From: Bacteroidales bacterium | GTDB taxonomy: Bacteria; Bacteroidota; Bacteroidia; Bacteroidales; P3 | Assembly: GCA_028708845.1 (NCBI GenBank) | Contig: JAQVXZ010000012.1 | Location: forward strand, 1 to 64,000 | Reading direction: 5' to 3' | DNA length: 64,000 nucleotides | Part shown: positions 25,473-35,652 of the stretch, piece by piece | How positions within the stretch are numbered: position 1 is the stretch's first letter | Layout: each line of letters begins with the position of its first letter | Notes under the pieces: generated by a model | Databases searched by the model: none | What the model saw: only the letters and a program-made list of their open reading frames with translations | Told to the model about the DNA's origin: nothing | Made by a program: the position numbers and the translations under genes

Positions 25473-28400
25473 TTATTTCATATTATATATATTCCCAAGA
25501 ACCTTTAAGGCATCGGATACGGATTTGATTGGGGATATTCTTAGGGAGAGTTTTTCACCTACTTCTTTTAGTTGGGTGTTTGTTGGATAGGATTGAACGT
25601 AGGTTAGGACGTTGCCAAAGACTTCGGAATTGTAAAACTCTGAATCTTTTTCAACTCCAAAGGTTGCAATCATCCTATTGCTTTTTAGGACAAGCTTCTC
25701 AAGACCAATCTTTCTTGCAAGTTGTCTTAGTTTAATTGTGTCAATTAGTTCTAAGGTTTGTTTTGGGATTTTTCCGAAGCGGTCTTTTAGCTGTGTTCTA
25801 AACTCTTCCAATTCTTTTTCGGTTTCTAAGCTATCAAGTTCTTTGTAGAGGTTAAGTCTTTCTGCAATATTTGTAATATATTGGTCGGGAATTAAGATTT
25901 CAAGGTCGGTTTCTATATTGCATTCCCTTGTATAATAGCCCCCGTCAAGCAATCTCTTTTCTGCTTCCTGCTCTTTGTAAAGTTCTTTAAAGTCTGTTTG
26001 TTTCAACTCTTCAATTGCTTCATTTAATATCTTATGATACATATCGAAACCTATTTCAGAAATAAAACCAGACTGCTCTCCACCAAGTATATTCCCTGCT
26101 CCTCTTATGTCAAGGTCTCTCATTGCAATGGAAAATCCAGAACCAATATTTGAAAAGTCTTCAATTGCTTGTAGTCTTTTGCGTGCTTCTTCGGTCAATA
26201 TGTTTAATGATGGCGTCAAAAGATAACAATAGGCTTTCTTATTGCTTCTTCCCACCCTTCCTCTTAGCTGGTGTAGGTCGGAAAGTCCATAGTTTTGTGC
26301 ATCATTAATGATTATGGTATTTGCATTTGGAATATCTAATCCATTTTCTACAATTGTGGTTGAAACTAAGACGTCAAAATCTCCTTCAATAAAGCTATAC
26401 ATAACCTCTTCTAACTTTTCGCCCTTCATTTGTCCATGTCCAATAATTACTTTAGCGTCTGGAACAAGTCTTTTGACCATTCCTGCCATTTCTTCTATAT
26501 TTTGTACCCTATTATGAACAAAATAAACTTGCCCACCTCTTGAAACCTCAAATAAAATGGCATCTCTAATTGTCTCTTCTTCAAAATTACAGACCTTAGT
26601 TTGTACTGGCTGACGATTGGGTGGGGGAGTATTAATAATGGAAAGGTCTCTTGCTCCCATAAGTGAGAATTGTAGGGTACGAGGTATGGGAGTTGCTGTT
26701 AGGGTTAGGGAATCTATATTTATTTTTAGGTTCTTTAGCTTTTCTTTCATTGCAACTCCAAACTTATGTTCCTCATCAATAATAAATAGTCCTAAGTCTT
26801 TAAACTCTATTTCCTTGCTTAGAAGTTTATGAGTGCCAATAAGGATATCTATTTTCCCTGCTTTAAGGTCTGCAATTATCTGATTCTTTTCTTTTGTTGT
26901 GCGAAAACGATTAATATAATCAACCCTGCACGGCATATTCTCTAATCTTTCGGAAAATGTTTTGAAGTGTTGATAAGCTAAAATGGTTGTTGGAACTAAG
27001 ACCGCAACTTGTTTACTATCCGAAACTGCCTTAAAGGCTGCCCTAATTGCAATTTCTGTTTTGCCAAATCCAACATCCCCACAAACTAATCTATCCATTG
27101 GAATACGGCTTTCCATATCTCGCTTAATATCCTTTGTGGTCTTGTCTTGGTCAGGCGTGTCTTCGTAGATAAAAGATGCTTCAAGCTCATCTTGAAGATA
27201 AGAATCGCCGGAATAAGCAAAGCCAAGAGATGCTTTTCTCTTAGCATAAAGGGCAATTAAGTCCTTAGCAATATCCTTAACTCTTTGTTTGGTTTTGTTT
27301 TTTAGGTTATTCCAAGTATTAGAACCTAACCTATGAAGGGTTGGAATTGAGCCATCCTTTCCTGAATACCTCGATATCTTATGAAGAGCGTGAATACTTA
27401 CATACAAGATGTCATTATCCTTATATACCAAACGTATTGTCTCTTGCTGTTTTCCGTTATTCTCCAATTTCTCTAAGCCAGCAAATTTCCCAACTCCATA
27501 ATCAATATGAGTTATATAGTCGCCTGGCTTTAGTTGTAGTAGTTCTTTTAGTGTTAAGGCTTCCTTATTTTGTTTCTGATCCCTAACCTTATATTTATGA
27601 TATCTCTCAAATAGTTCATGGTCAGTGAAAACAGCAATCTTTAGCTCATTATCCACAAAGCCAGAGGTGATTGAGTTTAGCTTATAGTTAATATTAAAAT
27701 AAGAAAAGTCAGAACCAAACTCCTTAATTATCTTTTCTATCCTCTCCTTCTGCTTAGGATTTTCAACGCAGAAGAAATTGGTGAAAGAGTTCTCGGCTTG
27801 TGATTTTAGGCTATCAACAAAGAGGTTGAAGTTCTTATTAAAAGAAGGTTGGGGAGCAGTATCGAAAACAATTGAATTATCTTTTGAAAGCATAGGATTA
27901 GAACCCAGCTCAACAATGCTATGTTCTAAAATGCTTTTTCTAAACTCTTGTGATGAATTATATAGTTCCTTAGGTTCAAGGTGTAGGTTTTGGTTTTTTA
28001 GTTCAAGATAAGTCCTTTCTGCAAACTCATATTCCTTATCTAATTTCTCCAAACAAAGCGATAGGTTCTCAACCCAAACAATTGTATTCTCAGAAAAATA
28101 ATCCACAAGTGAGACTCTTTTCTCTTGACTTATGGTTGAATTTTGAATATTTGGCACAATAACCAAGCCATCCTTTTCTTCAATAGTCAGCTGCGAAACA
28201 ACATCAAATGTTCTTAGGCTTTCCACATCATCACCAAAGAATTCAATCCTATAAGGGTACTCATCGGCAAAAGAAAATACATCAATAATTCCTCCACGCA
28301 CAGCATAATCGCCAGGCTCTACCACAAAATCAACCCTATCAAAAGCATATTCATCAAGAACGTCAATAATAAAATCAAGAGAAAGGGCATCCTTTTTTCT

Positions 28401-28850
28401 TATCTTTAAAGTGTTTTTCCTAAGTATTTGTTTTGATATAACCTTTTCAAGAAGCGCCTCAGGATAAGTAATAATAACGGTTTGACTATTATTATTTAAT
28501 CTATTTAGAGCCTCTGCCCTAAGAAGTATATTAGCATTATCGGTCTGCTCTTCCTCGTATGGAATCTTATATGATGAAGGATAAAATAGTACATTCTTCT
28601 TTGAGTAATCAAGCTCCTGCTCTCCAAATATCTGTTCAATATCATTGGAGAAATAAGCAGCCTCTTCCTTGTCAGCAACTATGATTAGGTGAGAAAATTC
28701 CTTAGATTGATTTATAGCATTAGCCACGCAAAAGCTCATACTACTCCCTGCCAAAGACTGGATGTTTAGCACGGATTTGCGTTTAGTTATTTGACGAAGA
28801 ATCTCTTTATGTTTAGGACTCTCAGAGTAGATTTTAAGTAATTCTTTCAC
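25473..28850 (-). CDS. mfd: Transcription-repair coupling factor
   Basis: A 1125-residue DNA translocase that removes RNA polymerase stalled at lesions and recruits nucleotide-excision repair. In order: the N-terminal UvrB-like module (SLAGSSMSFCVANAINQ), the RNA-polymerase-interaction region (KPGDYITHIDYGVGKFAGL, the CarD-like start), helicase motif I GDVGFGKTEIAIRAAF, motif II DEEHKFG, TATPIPRTL, then STTIVENGLDIPNANTIII and QLRGRVGRSNKKAYCYLL. The TRCF C-terminal domain follows. Length is full. It appears monocistronic, facing a divergent peptidase gene across an array-bearing spacer. Confidence 0.97.
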   Translation of the reverse strand: MKELLKIYSESPKHKEILRQITKRKSVLNIQSLAGSSMSFCVANAINQSKEFSHLIIVADKEEAAYFSNDIEQIFGEQELDYSKKNVLFYPSSYKIPYEEEQTDNANILLRAEALNRLNNNSQTVIITYPEALLEKVISKQILRKNTLKIRKKDALSLDFIIDVLDEYAFDRVDFVVEPGDYAVRGGIIDVFSFADEYPYRIEFFGDDVESLRTFDVVSQLTIEEKDGLVIVPNIQNSTISQEKRVSLVDYFSENTIVWVENLSLCLEKLDKEYEFAERTYLELKNQNLHLEPKELYNSSQEFRKSILEHSIVELGSNPMLSKDNSIVFDTAPQPSFNKNFNLFVDSLKSQAENSFTNFFCVENPKQKERIEKIIKEFGSDFSYFNINYKLNSITSGFVDNELKIAVFTDHELFERYHKYKVRDQKQNKEALTLKELLQLKPGDYITHIDYGVGKFAGLEKLENNGKQQETIRLVYKDNDILYVSIHALHKISRYSGKDGSIPTLHRLGSNTWNNLKNKTKQRVKDIAKDLIALYAKRKASLGFAYSGDSYLQDELEASFIYEDTPDQDKTTKDIKRDMESRIPMDRLVCGDVGFGKTEIAIRAAFKAVSDSKQVAVLVPTTILAYQHFKTFSERLENMPCRVDYINRFRTTKEKNQIIADLKAGKIDILIGTHKLLSKEIEFKDLGLFIIDEEHKFGVAMKEKLKNLKINIDSLTLTATPIPRTLQFSLMGARDLSIINTPPPNRQPVQTKVCNFEEETIRDAILFEVSRGGQVYFVHNRVQNIEEMAGMVKRLVPDAKVIIGHGQMKGEKLEEVMYSFIEGDFDVLVSTTIVENGLDIPNANTIIINDAQNYGLSDLHQLRGRVGRSNKKAYCYLLTPSLNILTEEARKRLQAIEDFSNIGSGFSIAMRDLDIRGAGNILGGEQSGFISEIGFDMYHKILNEAIEELKQTDFKELYKEQEAEKRLLDGGYYTRECNIETDLEILIPDQYITNIAERLNLYKELDSLETEKELEEFRTQLKDRFGKIPKQTLELIDTIKLRQLARKIGLEKLVLKSNRMIATFGVEKDSEFYNSEVFGNVLTYVQSYPTNTQLKEVGEKLSLRISPIKSVSDALKVLGNIYNMK

Positions 28851-28990
28851 CCTGCAAAGTTATAAAATAAGCTAATCCTATCAAACAAATGAGGCTATAA
28901 ATCTTCAAAACGCAAGAATAAACTAATATAATCAAGAAAGAAACGAATGAAATAAAGACTTGAACTCACAAAACAAAGACTTGAACTCAC
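28851..28990. repeat. Intergenic with 21-bp direct repeat leading into array P3
   Basis: AAAGACTTGAACTCAC occurs twice, with starts at 28954 and 28975, exactly 21 bp apart, immediately before the palindrome array. The rest is AT-rich spacer upstream of mfd. Confidence 0.6.
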
Positions 28991-29120
28991 GACATGGGCA
29001 TGTCGCACTCTCTCACATGGGTATGTCAGACTTCTTCACATGGGCATGTCAGCATACGTGAGATGGGTATGTCAGCGACCGTGACATGGGTATGTGAAGG
29101 AGTGCGACATGGGTATGTCA
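28991..29120. repeat. Palindrome array P3: 6 units, 23-bp period
   Basis: The unit GACATGGGCATGTC and variants (GACATGGGTATGTC, CACATGGGTATGTC) repeat with the A of ATGGG at 28994, 29017, 29040, 29063, 29086 and 29109, exactly 23 bp apart. The spacers differ from unit to unit. The array is followed by GGGAACAAAGAAAGAAAAGT. The same unit, inverted, makes up array P5 at 50336. It lies between the divergent mfd and peptidase genes. Confidence 0.85.
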
Positions 29121-29391
29121 CGAGATGGGAACAAAGAAAGAAAAGTTTGAACCTAAGTGTCAGGAGTTTAGAGTGGTGAAATAGGAGTGTAAATCTTAGG
29201 AAAAAAGGGGTAAAATAAGGTCTTTTTCGTCCTAAAATAAGCCTTATGGAAATAAGATAAATTATAAATTAAAAGCTCTATCAATTAAAGTATATTTTTT
29301 TTGAGAGAAAATTTGTAAATTTGCAGATTAATAGTTTTACTACACTATACTTTAAAGGTATAATTGAATATTAACTAAATATATATATGCT

Positions 29392-31557
29392 ATGTTTAAA
29401 AAATCACTGATTCTAATTATTGCATTCTCTATATTATCTCCATTGGTTTCAAGGGCAGATGAAGGAATGTGGTTACCTCTTTTACTGCAAAAAAGAGAAG
29501 CTGATATGCAAAAGAAGGGAATGAAAATTTCTGCAAAAGATATTTATGATGTAAACAACTCCTCTCTGAAAGATGCAGTTATGCTGTTTGGTGGAGGTTG
29601 TACTGGAGAATTTGTTTCAAACGAAGGACTTCTCCTAACCAATCATCACTGTGGTTATGGGCATATTGTGGCTCAAAGTACGGTTGAAAGAGATTATCTG
29701 ACTAATGGTTTCTGGGCTTTTAGCAAACAAGAAGAACTGCCATGCAAAGGATTATCGATAACTCTTTTGGTTTATATGGAAGATGTTACCGCAAAGGTTT
29801 TGGAGAGTGTTACAGAGAAGATGACCGAAAAGGAAAGAAAAGCACTAATAAGTGCAAATATTAAAATGATTATTGGAGATGTTACCAAGGATAGCCATTA
29901 TAAGGCAGAGATTAAACCTTTCTACTATGGCAATCAATACTTCCTTTATGTGAATGAAGTATTTACAGATGTTAGACTTGTTGGGGCGCCACCTTCAAAC
30001 ATAGGCAAGTTTGGTGGAGACACAGATAATTGGATGTGGCCTCGTCATACTGGTGACTTTTCAATGTTTAGAGTTTATGCAAGCAAGGATAATAAGCCAG
30101 CTGACTACTCTAAAGATAATATTCCTTTCACTCCAAAGAAGTTTTTGAAGATTAACCTTAAGGGATTGAACGAAGGAGATTTTACTTTTGTTTTTGGATA
30201 TCCAGGAACAACCGAGCAGTTCCTTACCTCACATGCTGTTGATAGGGTTGCTAACTATGAAGACCCTGCAAGGATAAAACTACGCAGAGAAAGACTTGAT
30301 GTCTATAATTATGCAATGAACCAAAGTCCAGACCAAAGACTACGTTATGCAGCAGGTGTTGCAGGCATTGCTAATGGTTGGAAGAAATGGATGGGAGAAG
30401 TGAAAGGTTTAAAGAGAATGAATTCTGTTCAGAGGAAGATAGAGTTTGAAAATCATTTTAATGTATGGGCAAACACTACTCAGCAGAGGAAGGAAACCTA
30501 TGGAGGCTTAATAGAGAATTTTCAAAAGCTTTACTCAGAGAAATCTAATCTTGAAATGTCTTATCTTTATTTAGCAGAAGCTGTTTTGGCATCAGATTTA
30601 ATGAAAAACGGTCGTAGCATTCTCTCGGTTATTGATAAGGTAGAAAAGAATTCCCTAAATAAGGATGCCACTCAAAAAGAAGCAGACAAAGCTCTTGAAA
30701 GGCTTAATAAGTATTTTGAAAACGATTATTCAAAGCATATAATAGTTGATAAAACTATCTTTGTTGATGTTATGACTACCTACTATGAAGACTTTGCTCA
30801 AACAAACTCTCTTTGGATTAAGGAAAAGGTAGAGAAGAGTTTTAGTGGCAATGCAAGGAATTACTTCAACTATGTTTATGATAATTCATTCCTTTCAAGC
30901 CAAAAGGCATCAAAGAAGATTTTAAAGAAGTTTAAAGTTAAGAATGTCTTATCAGACCCAGCAATTGAACTGCTTTCTGCTGTTTGGGGTGATGTTATTG
31001 GAAAAGATATGCCTAAATTAAATGAAATAGATTTACAGATAGATAGCCTTTATAGGTTATATGTAGTAGGTATTATGGATATGAATTCTGGTAAAGACTT
31101 CTACCCAGATGCAAACTTAACACTTAGGGTTGCCTATGGAAACATTAAGCCATACAAACCAAGAGATGGGGTTAATTATTTCACACATACTACCATAAAA
31201 GGAATTATGGAAAAAGAGAATCCAGATATCTACGATTATGTTGTTGAAAAGAAACTTAAAGACCTATATAAAACCAAAGACTATGGACGTTATGCAAATG
31301 CAGATGGTGAGGTTTCTGTTTGCTTTATAGCTTCAAACCACACAACAGGAGGTAATTCAGGCTCTCCAGTCTTAGATGCTAATGGTCATTTGGTAGGAAT
31401 AAACTTCGATAGGAACTGGGAAGGAACCATGAGTGATATTATGTATGACCCAGACCAGTGTAGGAATATCTCAATCGATATTCGTTACTGCCTATTTATT
31501 ATAGATAAATTTGCAGGAGCTAAAAACCTAATTCAAGAGATGACTATAGTTGAATAG
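29392..31557 (+). CDS. S46-family dipeptidyl-peptidase, DPP11-like
   Basis: A 721-residue exported serine peptidase of family S46, which removes dipeptides from peptide N-termini in the periplasm. Signal peptide: residues 1-22. Catalytic His lies in LLTNHHCGYG (about residue 85) and Ser656 in GGNSGSPVLDANG. The residue 18 positions after the Ser is Arg674 (NFDRNWEG). In Porphyromonas enzymes an Arg at this point marks DPP11, specific for Asp/Glu at P1, whereas DPP7 has Gly. The Asp/Glu preference is thus an inference from one residue. A -7-like box TAAATTTG lies at 29316-29323. It suggests an amino-acid-fermenting, peptide-using lifestyle. Confidence 0.92.
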   Translation: MFKKSLILIIAFSILSPLVSRADEGMWLPLLLQKREADMQKKGMKISAKDIYDVNNSSLKDAVMLFGGGCTGEFVSNEGLLLTNHHCGYGHIVAQSTVERDYLTNGFWAFSKQEELPCKGLSITLLVYMEDVTAKVLESVTEKMTEKERKALISANIKMIIGDVTKDSHYKAEIKPFYYGNQYFLYVNEVFTDVRLVGAPPSNIGKFGGDTDNWMWPRHTGDFSMFRVYASKDNKPADYSKDNIPFTPKKFLKINLKGLNEGDFTFVFGYPGTTEQFLTSHAVDRVANYEDPARIKLRRERLDVYNYAMNQSPDQRLRYAAGVAGIANGWKKWMGEVKGLKRMNSVQRKIEFENHFNVWANTTQQRKETYGGLIENFQKLYSEKSNLEMSYLYLAEAVLASDLMKNGRSILSVIDKVEKNSLNKDATQKEADKALERLNKYFENDYSKHIIVDKTIFVDVMTTYYEDFAQTNSLWIKEKVEKSFSGNARNYFNYVYDNSFLSSQKASKKILKKFKVKNVLSDPAIELLSAVWGDVIGKDMPKLNEIDLQIDSLYRLYVVGIMDMNSGKDFYPDANLTLRVAYGNIKPYKPRDGVNYFTHTTIKGIMEKENPDIYDYVVEKKLKDLYKTKDYGRYANADGEVSVCFIASNHTTGGNSGSPVLDANGHLVGINFDRNWEGTMSDIMYDPDQCRNISIDIRYCLFIIDKFAGAKNLIQEMTIVE

Positions 31558-31592
31558 TTACTAAAAAAGGAATAAAACATATATAAAAGAAG

Positions 31593-34061
31593 ATGAAAAT
31601 ATCTTATAATTGGCTTAAAGATTACGTGCCAACAAATCTTAGTGTTGAAAAAGTATCAGACCTACTAACCTTTTGTGGACTTGAAGTTGACTCAGTTGAA
31701 CTTGTTGAAACAATAAAAGGAGGCTTAAATAACTTTCTTGTTGGTGAGGTTATAACATGTGAAAACCATCCTGATTCTGACCATCTTCATTTAACAACTG
31801 TTGATGTTGGGACAGGAACACCATTAAATATTGTTTGTGGAGCTCATAATGTTGCAAAGGGACAAAAAGTTATTGTTGCAACAATAGGGGCTAAGGTTTA
31901 TTCTTCCGATGACGAGTACTTTACTATAAAGAAATCTAAGCTAAGAGGATATCTTAGCGAGGGTATGATTTGTTCTGAGAAAGAGCTTCAAATAAATGAT
32001 AATCATGATGGAATTATGGTTATTGAAGAAGAGGTTGAGGTTGGAACGCCTGCAAAGGAATATTTAAAGATACCAGAGGACTATGTTTTTGAAATAGGAC
32101 TTACACCTAACCGCTCCGATGCAACATCGCATATTGGAGTTGGCAGAGATTTGGTTGCACTTATTCAAACCCAGTTAAAAGAAGATATTAGTCTTAACTT
32201 GCCATCAGTTGATGCATTTAAGGTTGATAAGGATGAAGTAAAAGTTGAGATAATTACTGATTCAACAATTTGCCCACGCTACTCTGGGATAACAATTTCA
32301 AATATTGAAGTAAAGGATTCTCCTGAGTGGTTAGCAAATCGTTTAAAACTAATAGGACTTAGACCAATCAATAATATTGTTGATATAACTAATTACGTAT
32401 TATTTGAACTTGGTCAACCACTTCATGCTTTTGATTTAGATAAGATAAAGGATGGAAAGATTGAAGTGAAGACTCTAGAAAAGGGAAGGAAATTCACCAC
32501 TCTTGATGGCGTTGAAAGAGAACTAAGCGGCAATGAGATAATGATTTGTAATAATGATGAGCCTATGTGCATGGGTGGAATATATGGAGGAATGGACTTT
32601 GGAGTTACAAAAGAAACAAAGAGTATATTCCTTGAAAGTGCATATTTCAATCCTGTTACTATTCGCAAGGCTTCAAAACACCATGGCTTAAAGACTGATT
32701 CTTCATTCCGCTACGAAAGAGGGACAGATCCTAATATTACAATCTATGCTCTAAAGCGTGCGGCATTACTAATAAAAGAAATAGCATCAGGAGAGATTTC
32801 TTCAAACATAGTAGATATTTATCCAAACGAAGTTAAGCAAGCTGAGATAGATATTAACTATGAAAGGATATACTCTCTTATTGGAAAAAGAATAGAAACT
32901 CAAACGATAAAGACAATACTTACATCTTTAAACATTTCTTTAATTAGTGAAGATGAAGAAGGAATAAGAGTAAGTGTTCCTACCAATAAGGTTGATGTTC
33001 TAAGGGAATGCGATATTGTTGAAGAGATACTAAGGATTTACGGATACGATAATATTGAAGTTTCATCAGATATAAAGAGTTGTCTTACTTATCAAAAGAA
33101 ACCAAATACAGAAAAAGTGCAAAACCTTATTTCAGATTATCTTGCTTCAAACGGATTTAACGAAATAATGAATAACTCTCTAACTAAGACTTCTTACTAT
33201 GAGAATAATCAAGACTTCCCTATTGAGAAATCAGTCAATATTTTAAATGCTCTAAGTAAGGATTTGGGAGTAATGAGGCAGACTCTTCTTTTTGGAGGCT
33301 TAGAAACCTTATCATATAATATTAATCGTAAGATAAGTAATATTAAGGCTTTTGAGTTTGGTAACTGCTATAGTAAAAACATTGAAGGGTTTGAAAGCGA
33401 CAATATAACGAAACGCTATAACGAAGAAAAACATCTTCTAATCCTAACAACAGGATATTGTTCTGAAGCAAGCTGGCAAAAAAGAGAGAGAGCAACAGAC
33501 TTCTATTATATTAAGAATATTGCAATGAATATCTTCCAAAGGCTAAGGATAGATGCGTCAAGATTTGTCTTAAATGATTCTTCTCTTTCCTGCATTGAAG
33601 GTTTGGAATATGTTAATAGAGATAGCAAAAAGACTATTCTTACTTTTGGAAAACTAAGTAAGAAAGTAGGAAAGGACTACGATATTAAACAAGATGTTTA
33701 TGTTGCTGACTTCAATTGGGATTTAGTAGTTAAGGCTCTTAATACAAAAGATATTAAATATGAAGAGGTGTCTAAGTTTCCTGAGGTTAAGAGAGATTTA
33801 GCTTTGGTATTAGATAAAAACATAAGCTTCTCAGATATTGAAACACTAGCTTATCAACTGGAAAGAAAGAACCTTAAAAGGAATATTTCATTATTTGATG
33901 TCTATGAGGGAGATAAACTTCCAGAAGGTAAAAAGCAATATGCCCTAAGTTTTACTCTTGAAGACAAAGAAAAGACCCTAACAGATAAACAAATTGACTC
34001 AATAATGCAAAAGCTTTTAAGAGGATTTGAAGATAAGTTAGGGGCTAAACTAAGAGGGTAA
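31593..34061 (+). CDS. pheT: Phenylalanine-tRNA ligase beta subunit
   Basis: An 822-residue subunit of the PheRS heterotetramer. It has the N-terminal start MKISYNWLKDYVP, the tRNA-binding EMAP-like domain (residues about 40-150, HPDSDHLHLTTVDVGTG), the B3/B4 editing region, GLTPNRSDATSHIGV, the B5 domain and a C-terminal anticodon-binding domain (FPEVKRDLALVLDKN). Length is typical. The alpha subunit gene (pheS) is not adjacent, unlike many bacteria but as in other Bacteroidota. It is followed by two lineage-specific genes with small gaps. Confidence 0.97.
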   Translation: MKISYNWLKDYVPTNLSVEKVSDLLTFCGLEVDSVELVETIKGGLNNFLVGEVITCENHPDSDHLHLTTVDVGTGTPLNIVCGAHNVAKGQKVIVATIGAKVYSSDDEYFTIKKSKLRGYLSEGMICSEKELQINDNHDGIMVIEEEVEVGTPAKEYLKIPEDYVFEIGLTPNRSDATSHIGVGRDLVALIQTQLKEDISLNLPSVDAFKVDKDEVKVEIITDSTICPRYSGITISNIEVKDSPEWLANRLKLIGLRPINNIVDITNYVLFELGQPLHAFDLDKIKDGKIEVKTLEKGRKFTTLDGVERELSGNEIMICNNDEPMCMGGIYGGMDFGVTKETKSIFLESAYFNPVTIRKASKHHGLKTDSSFRYERGTDPNITIYALKRAALLIKEIASGEISSNIVDIYPNEVKQAEIDINYERIYSLIGKRIETQTIKTILTSLNISLISEDEEGIRVSVPTNKVDVLRECDIVEEILRIYGYDNIEVSSDIKSCLTYQKKPNTEKVQNLISDYLASNGFNEIMNNSLTKTSYYENNQDFPIEKSVNILNALSKDLGVMRQTLLFGGLETLSYNINRKISNIKAFEFGNCYSKNIEGFESDNITKRYNEEKHLLILTTGYCSEASWQKRERATDFYYIKNIAMNIFQRLRIDASRFVLNDSSLSCIEGLEYVNRDSKKTILTFGKLSKKVGKDYDIKQDVYVADFNWDLVVKALNTKDIKYEEVSKFPEVKRDLALVLDKNISFSDIETLAYQLERKNLKRNISLFDVYEGDKLPEGKKQYALSFTLEDKEKTLTDKQIDSIMQKLLRGFEDKLGAKLRG

Positions 34062-34090
34062 TCCCAAGATAATAATACTGTTATAATTAA

Positions 34091-34516
34091 ATGAGAAAAG
34101 AACAGCCCTTAACCCAATACGATATTAAGGTTTTACTTGCTCTTGTCAAATCATTGCAAGGGGATAAGGTTTTCTTTAAGTTTTTGGCTGAGAATGGATA
34201 TATTGAACTTGCAGCATGGTCAAACTGTGTAAGGGGAGATATTGAGGCATTAAAATGGCTTTTCAACAATGAATACCCCACTCTTGCCGTTCTTAGTAAC
34301 GCAATTGACGGAGAAAAGCATGCAGTTAGATGGATTGAACGTACAAAAGACGAGTTCCTAATTCATTTTGCAGCAGCTTGCAGAGGAGATCAAAAGAGTT
34401 TTATGTGGTTTAAAGCCAAAGAACTTCAAGTCTTTATTTATATGATAACAGAAATTAGAGAAGTACTAAAGGTTCAGGTAAAGGATAGTATTTTTTGGTA
34501 TAGATGGAAATGGTAA
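34091..34516 (+). CDS. Conserved hypothetical protein, 141 aa
   Basis: A soluble helical protein without a signal peptide. Regular phrases (NGYIELAAWSNCVRGDIEALKWL ... YPTLAVLSNAIDGEKHAVRW ... EFLIHFAAACRGDQKSFMWF) read as three copies of a ~35-residue two-helix repeat with the pattern AAW/AVL-S-x-x-x-G-D-x-x-A-x-x-W. The tail (FYWRWKW-like, aromatic and basic) may touch membranes. It lies 29 bases after pheT and 3 bases before a membrane-protein gene, so co-transcription is likely. No function known to me. Confidence 0.6.
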   Translation: MRKEQPLTQYDIKVLLALVKSLQGDKVFFKFLAENGYIELAAWSNCVRGDIEALKWLFNNEYPTLAVLSNAIDGEKHAVRWIERTKDEFLIHFAAACRGDQKSFMWFKAKELQVFIYMITEIREVLKVQVKDSIFWYRWKW

Positions 34517-34519
34517 ATT

Positions 34520-35635
34520 ATGATTAGAGAAAAGTTTTATAGATCAGGATACTTTAACGACACAATAAGCAGTGCTATTCTTTTTGTTATAGCATATTTA
34601 TTTGTATTATATGTTTCATTGTTTTCAACAGCTTTTATATCTTTCACCAATCAGATAACAATCCCTATGGAGATAGATAAGATTGACTTTGAAAGGGCAT
34701 CCTCTTCCAGTGATGCTGTTTGGGAATCTGCAGAAAACGTTTTTATAATTTTTTCTTTCTCTCCCTTAGTAGTCTTTATATTAAGTCTTTTAGCAGTAAT
34801 AGCAACTAAGAAAACTCAGAACAACACACTAGGAGCCTTACTCTTTTGGATTATATTTCACTGCATTATGCGTTTGTTTGGAGACTTCCTATTTGGTCAT
34901 GTATTCAATCTCTGGGGTCCTAACCTTGTGTCAGACTTTATGGGTATAACTCATCCAAACTTCTATCCAAAACTAATATTAGTAGTCATATCTTTTATTG
35001 GAATTTTAAGTATTCCTCTTTTACTCTTGCCTCTAATTACACCATTCTTCAACCCAATAGGTAATAAGGCAGATGAAGGAGTTAAGATTAACTTTATCTA
35101 TCCATCAATAATTGGAGTAGCTTTTCTATTCCTATGGATATGCCCTTCTTTCTATATTAATGAGGTTTCTATATTAATTACATCAATAATAAGTTTATTA
35201 GTTTTCTCAAATTATGTTGTGAAGAAATATAAATTTATTTCTCTATCAGGCGAGTATGTGGCTAATGATAGGTTTAATATTAAATTTGGTTACATATTAT
35301 TAATTATTACAAGCATTATCCTTATTACAATAAAGATTATACTGAGTAATGGAATTATGCTAAGAAGCTCTGGTTATAGGAGAGATCAACTTGATGGCAT
35401 ATTCTACACATCGCTTATAGGTGTCTTATTTCTTGTGTTCTTATCTTTTATTATCTATTTAGTTTGTTCAAGAAGAAATGAAAGAGAAAAGCATAATCAA
35501 GAAGTAATTGCAACGCTTGAAAGCATCGAACAAGAGAAAATGGATATAAGTATGCTTGAAGGAACTAAGTGGAGTGGCATTGCTGATAGCGCTAAAAAAG
35601 CCCAAAGTCTCAGCAGCCACAAGGACGAAGAATAA
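34520..35635 (+). CDS. Polytopic membrane protein, unknown function
   Basis: A 371-residue integral membrane protein with roughly eight hydrophobic helices, a long extracytoplasmic loop after helix 1 (residues about 45-75), and a charged cytoplasmic tail (residues about 320-371). I recognise no transporter signature. It starts 3 bases after the preceding small helical protein, and the two probably work together. The tail is rich in Glu/Lys and could bind a soluble partner. Confidence 0.6.
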   Translation: MIREKFYRSGYFNDTISSAILFVIAYLFVLYVSLFSTAFISFTNQITIPMEIDKIDFERASSSSDAVWESAENVFIIFSFSPLVVFILSLLAVIATKKTQNNTLGALLFWIIFHCIMRLFGDFLFGHVFNLWGPNLVSDFMGITHPNFYPKLILVVISFIGILSIPLLLLPLITPFFNPIGNKADEGVKINFIYPSIIGVAFLFLWICPSFYINEVSILITSIISLLVFSNYVVKKYKFISLSGEYVANDRFNIKFGYILLIITSIILITIKIILSNGIMLRSSGYRRDQLDGIFYTSLIGVLFLVFLSFIIYLVCSRRNEREKHNQEVIATLESIEQEKMDISMLEGTKWSGIADSAKKAQSLSSHKDEE

Positions 35636-35652
35636 TACCTTGAAACTTCTCT

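Noticed and set aside
28991..29120. CRISPR array
   Set aside because: Period is only 23 bp with 8-10 bp spacers, far too short; no cas genes nearby; repeats are imperfect palindromes.
28994..29179. Open frame of 61 codons across the palindrome array
   Set aside because: It exists because a 23-bp repeat lacks stops in one frame; no ribosome site, no conservation expected, and the repeat explains it.
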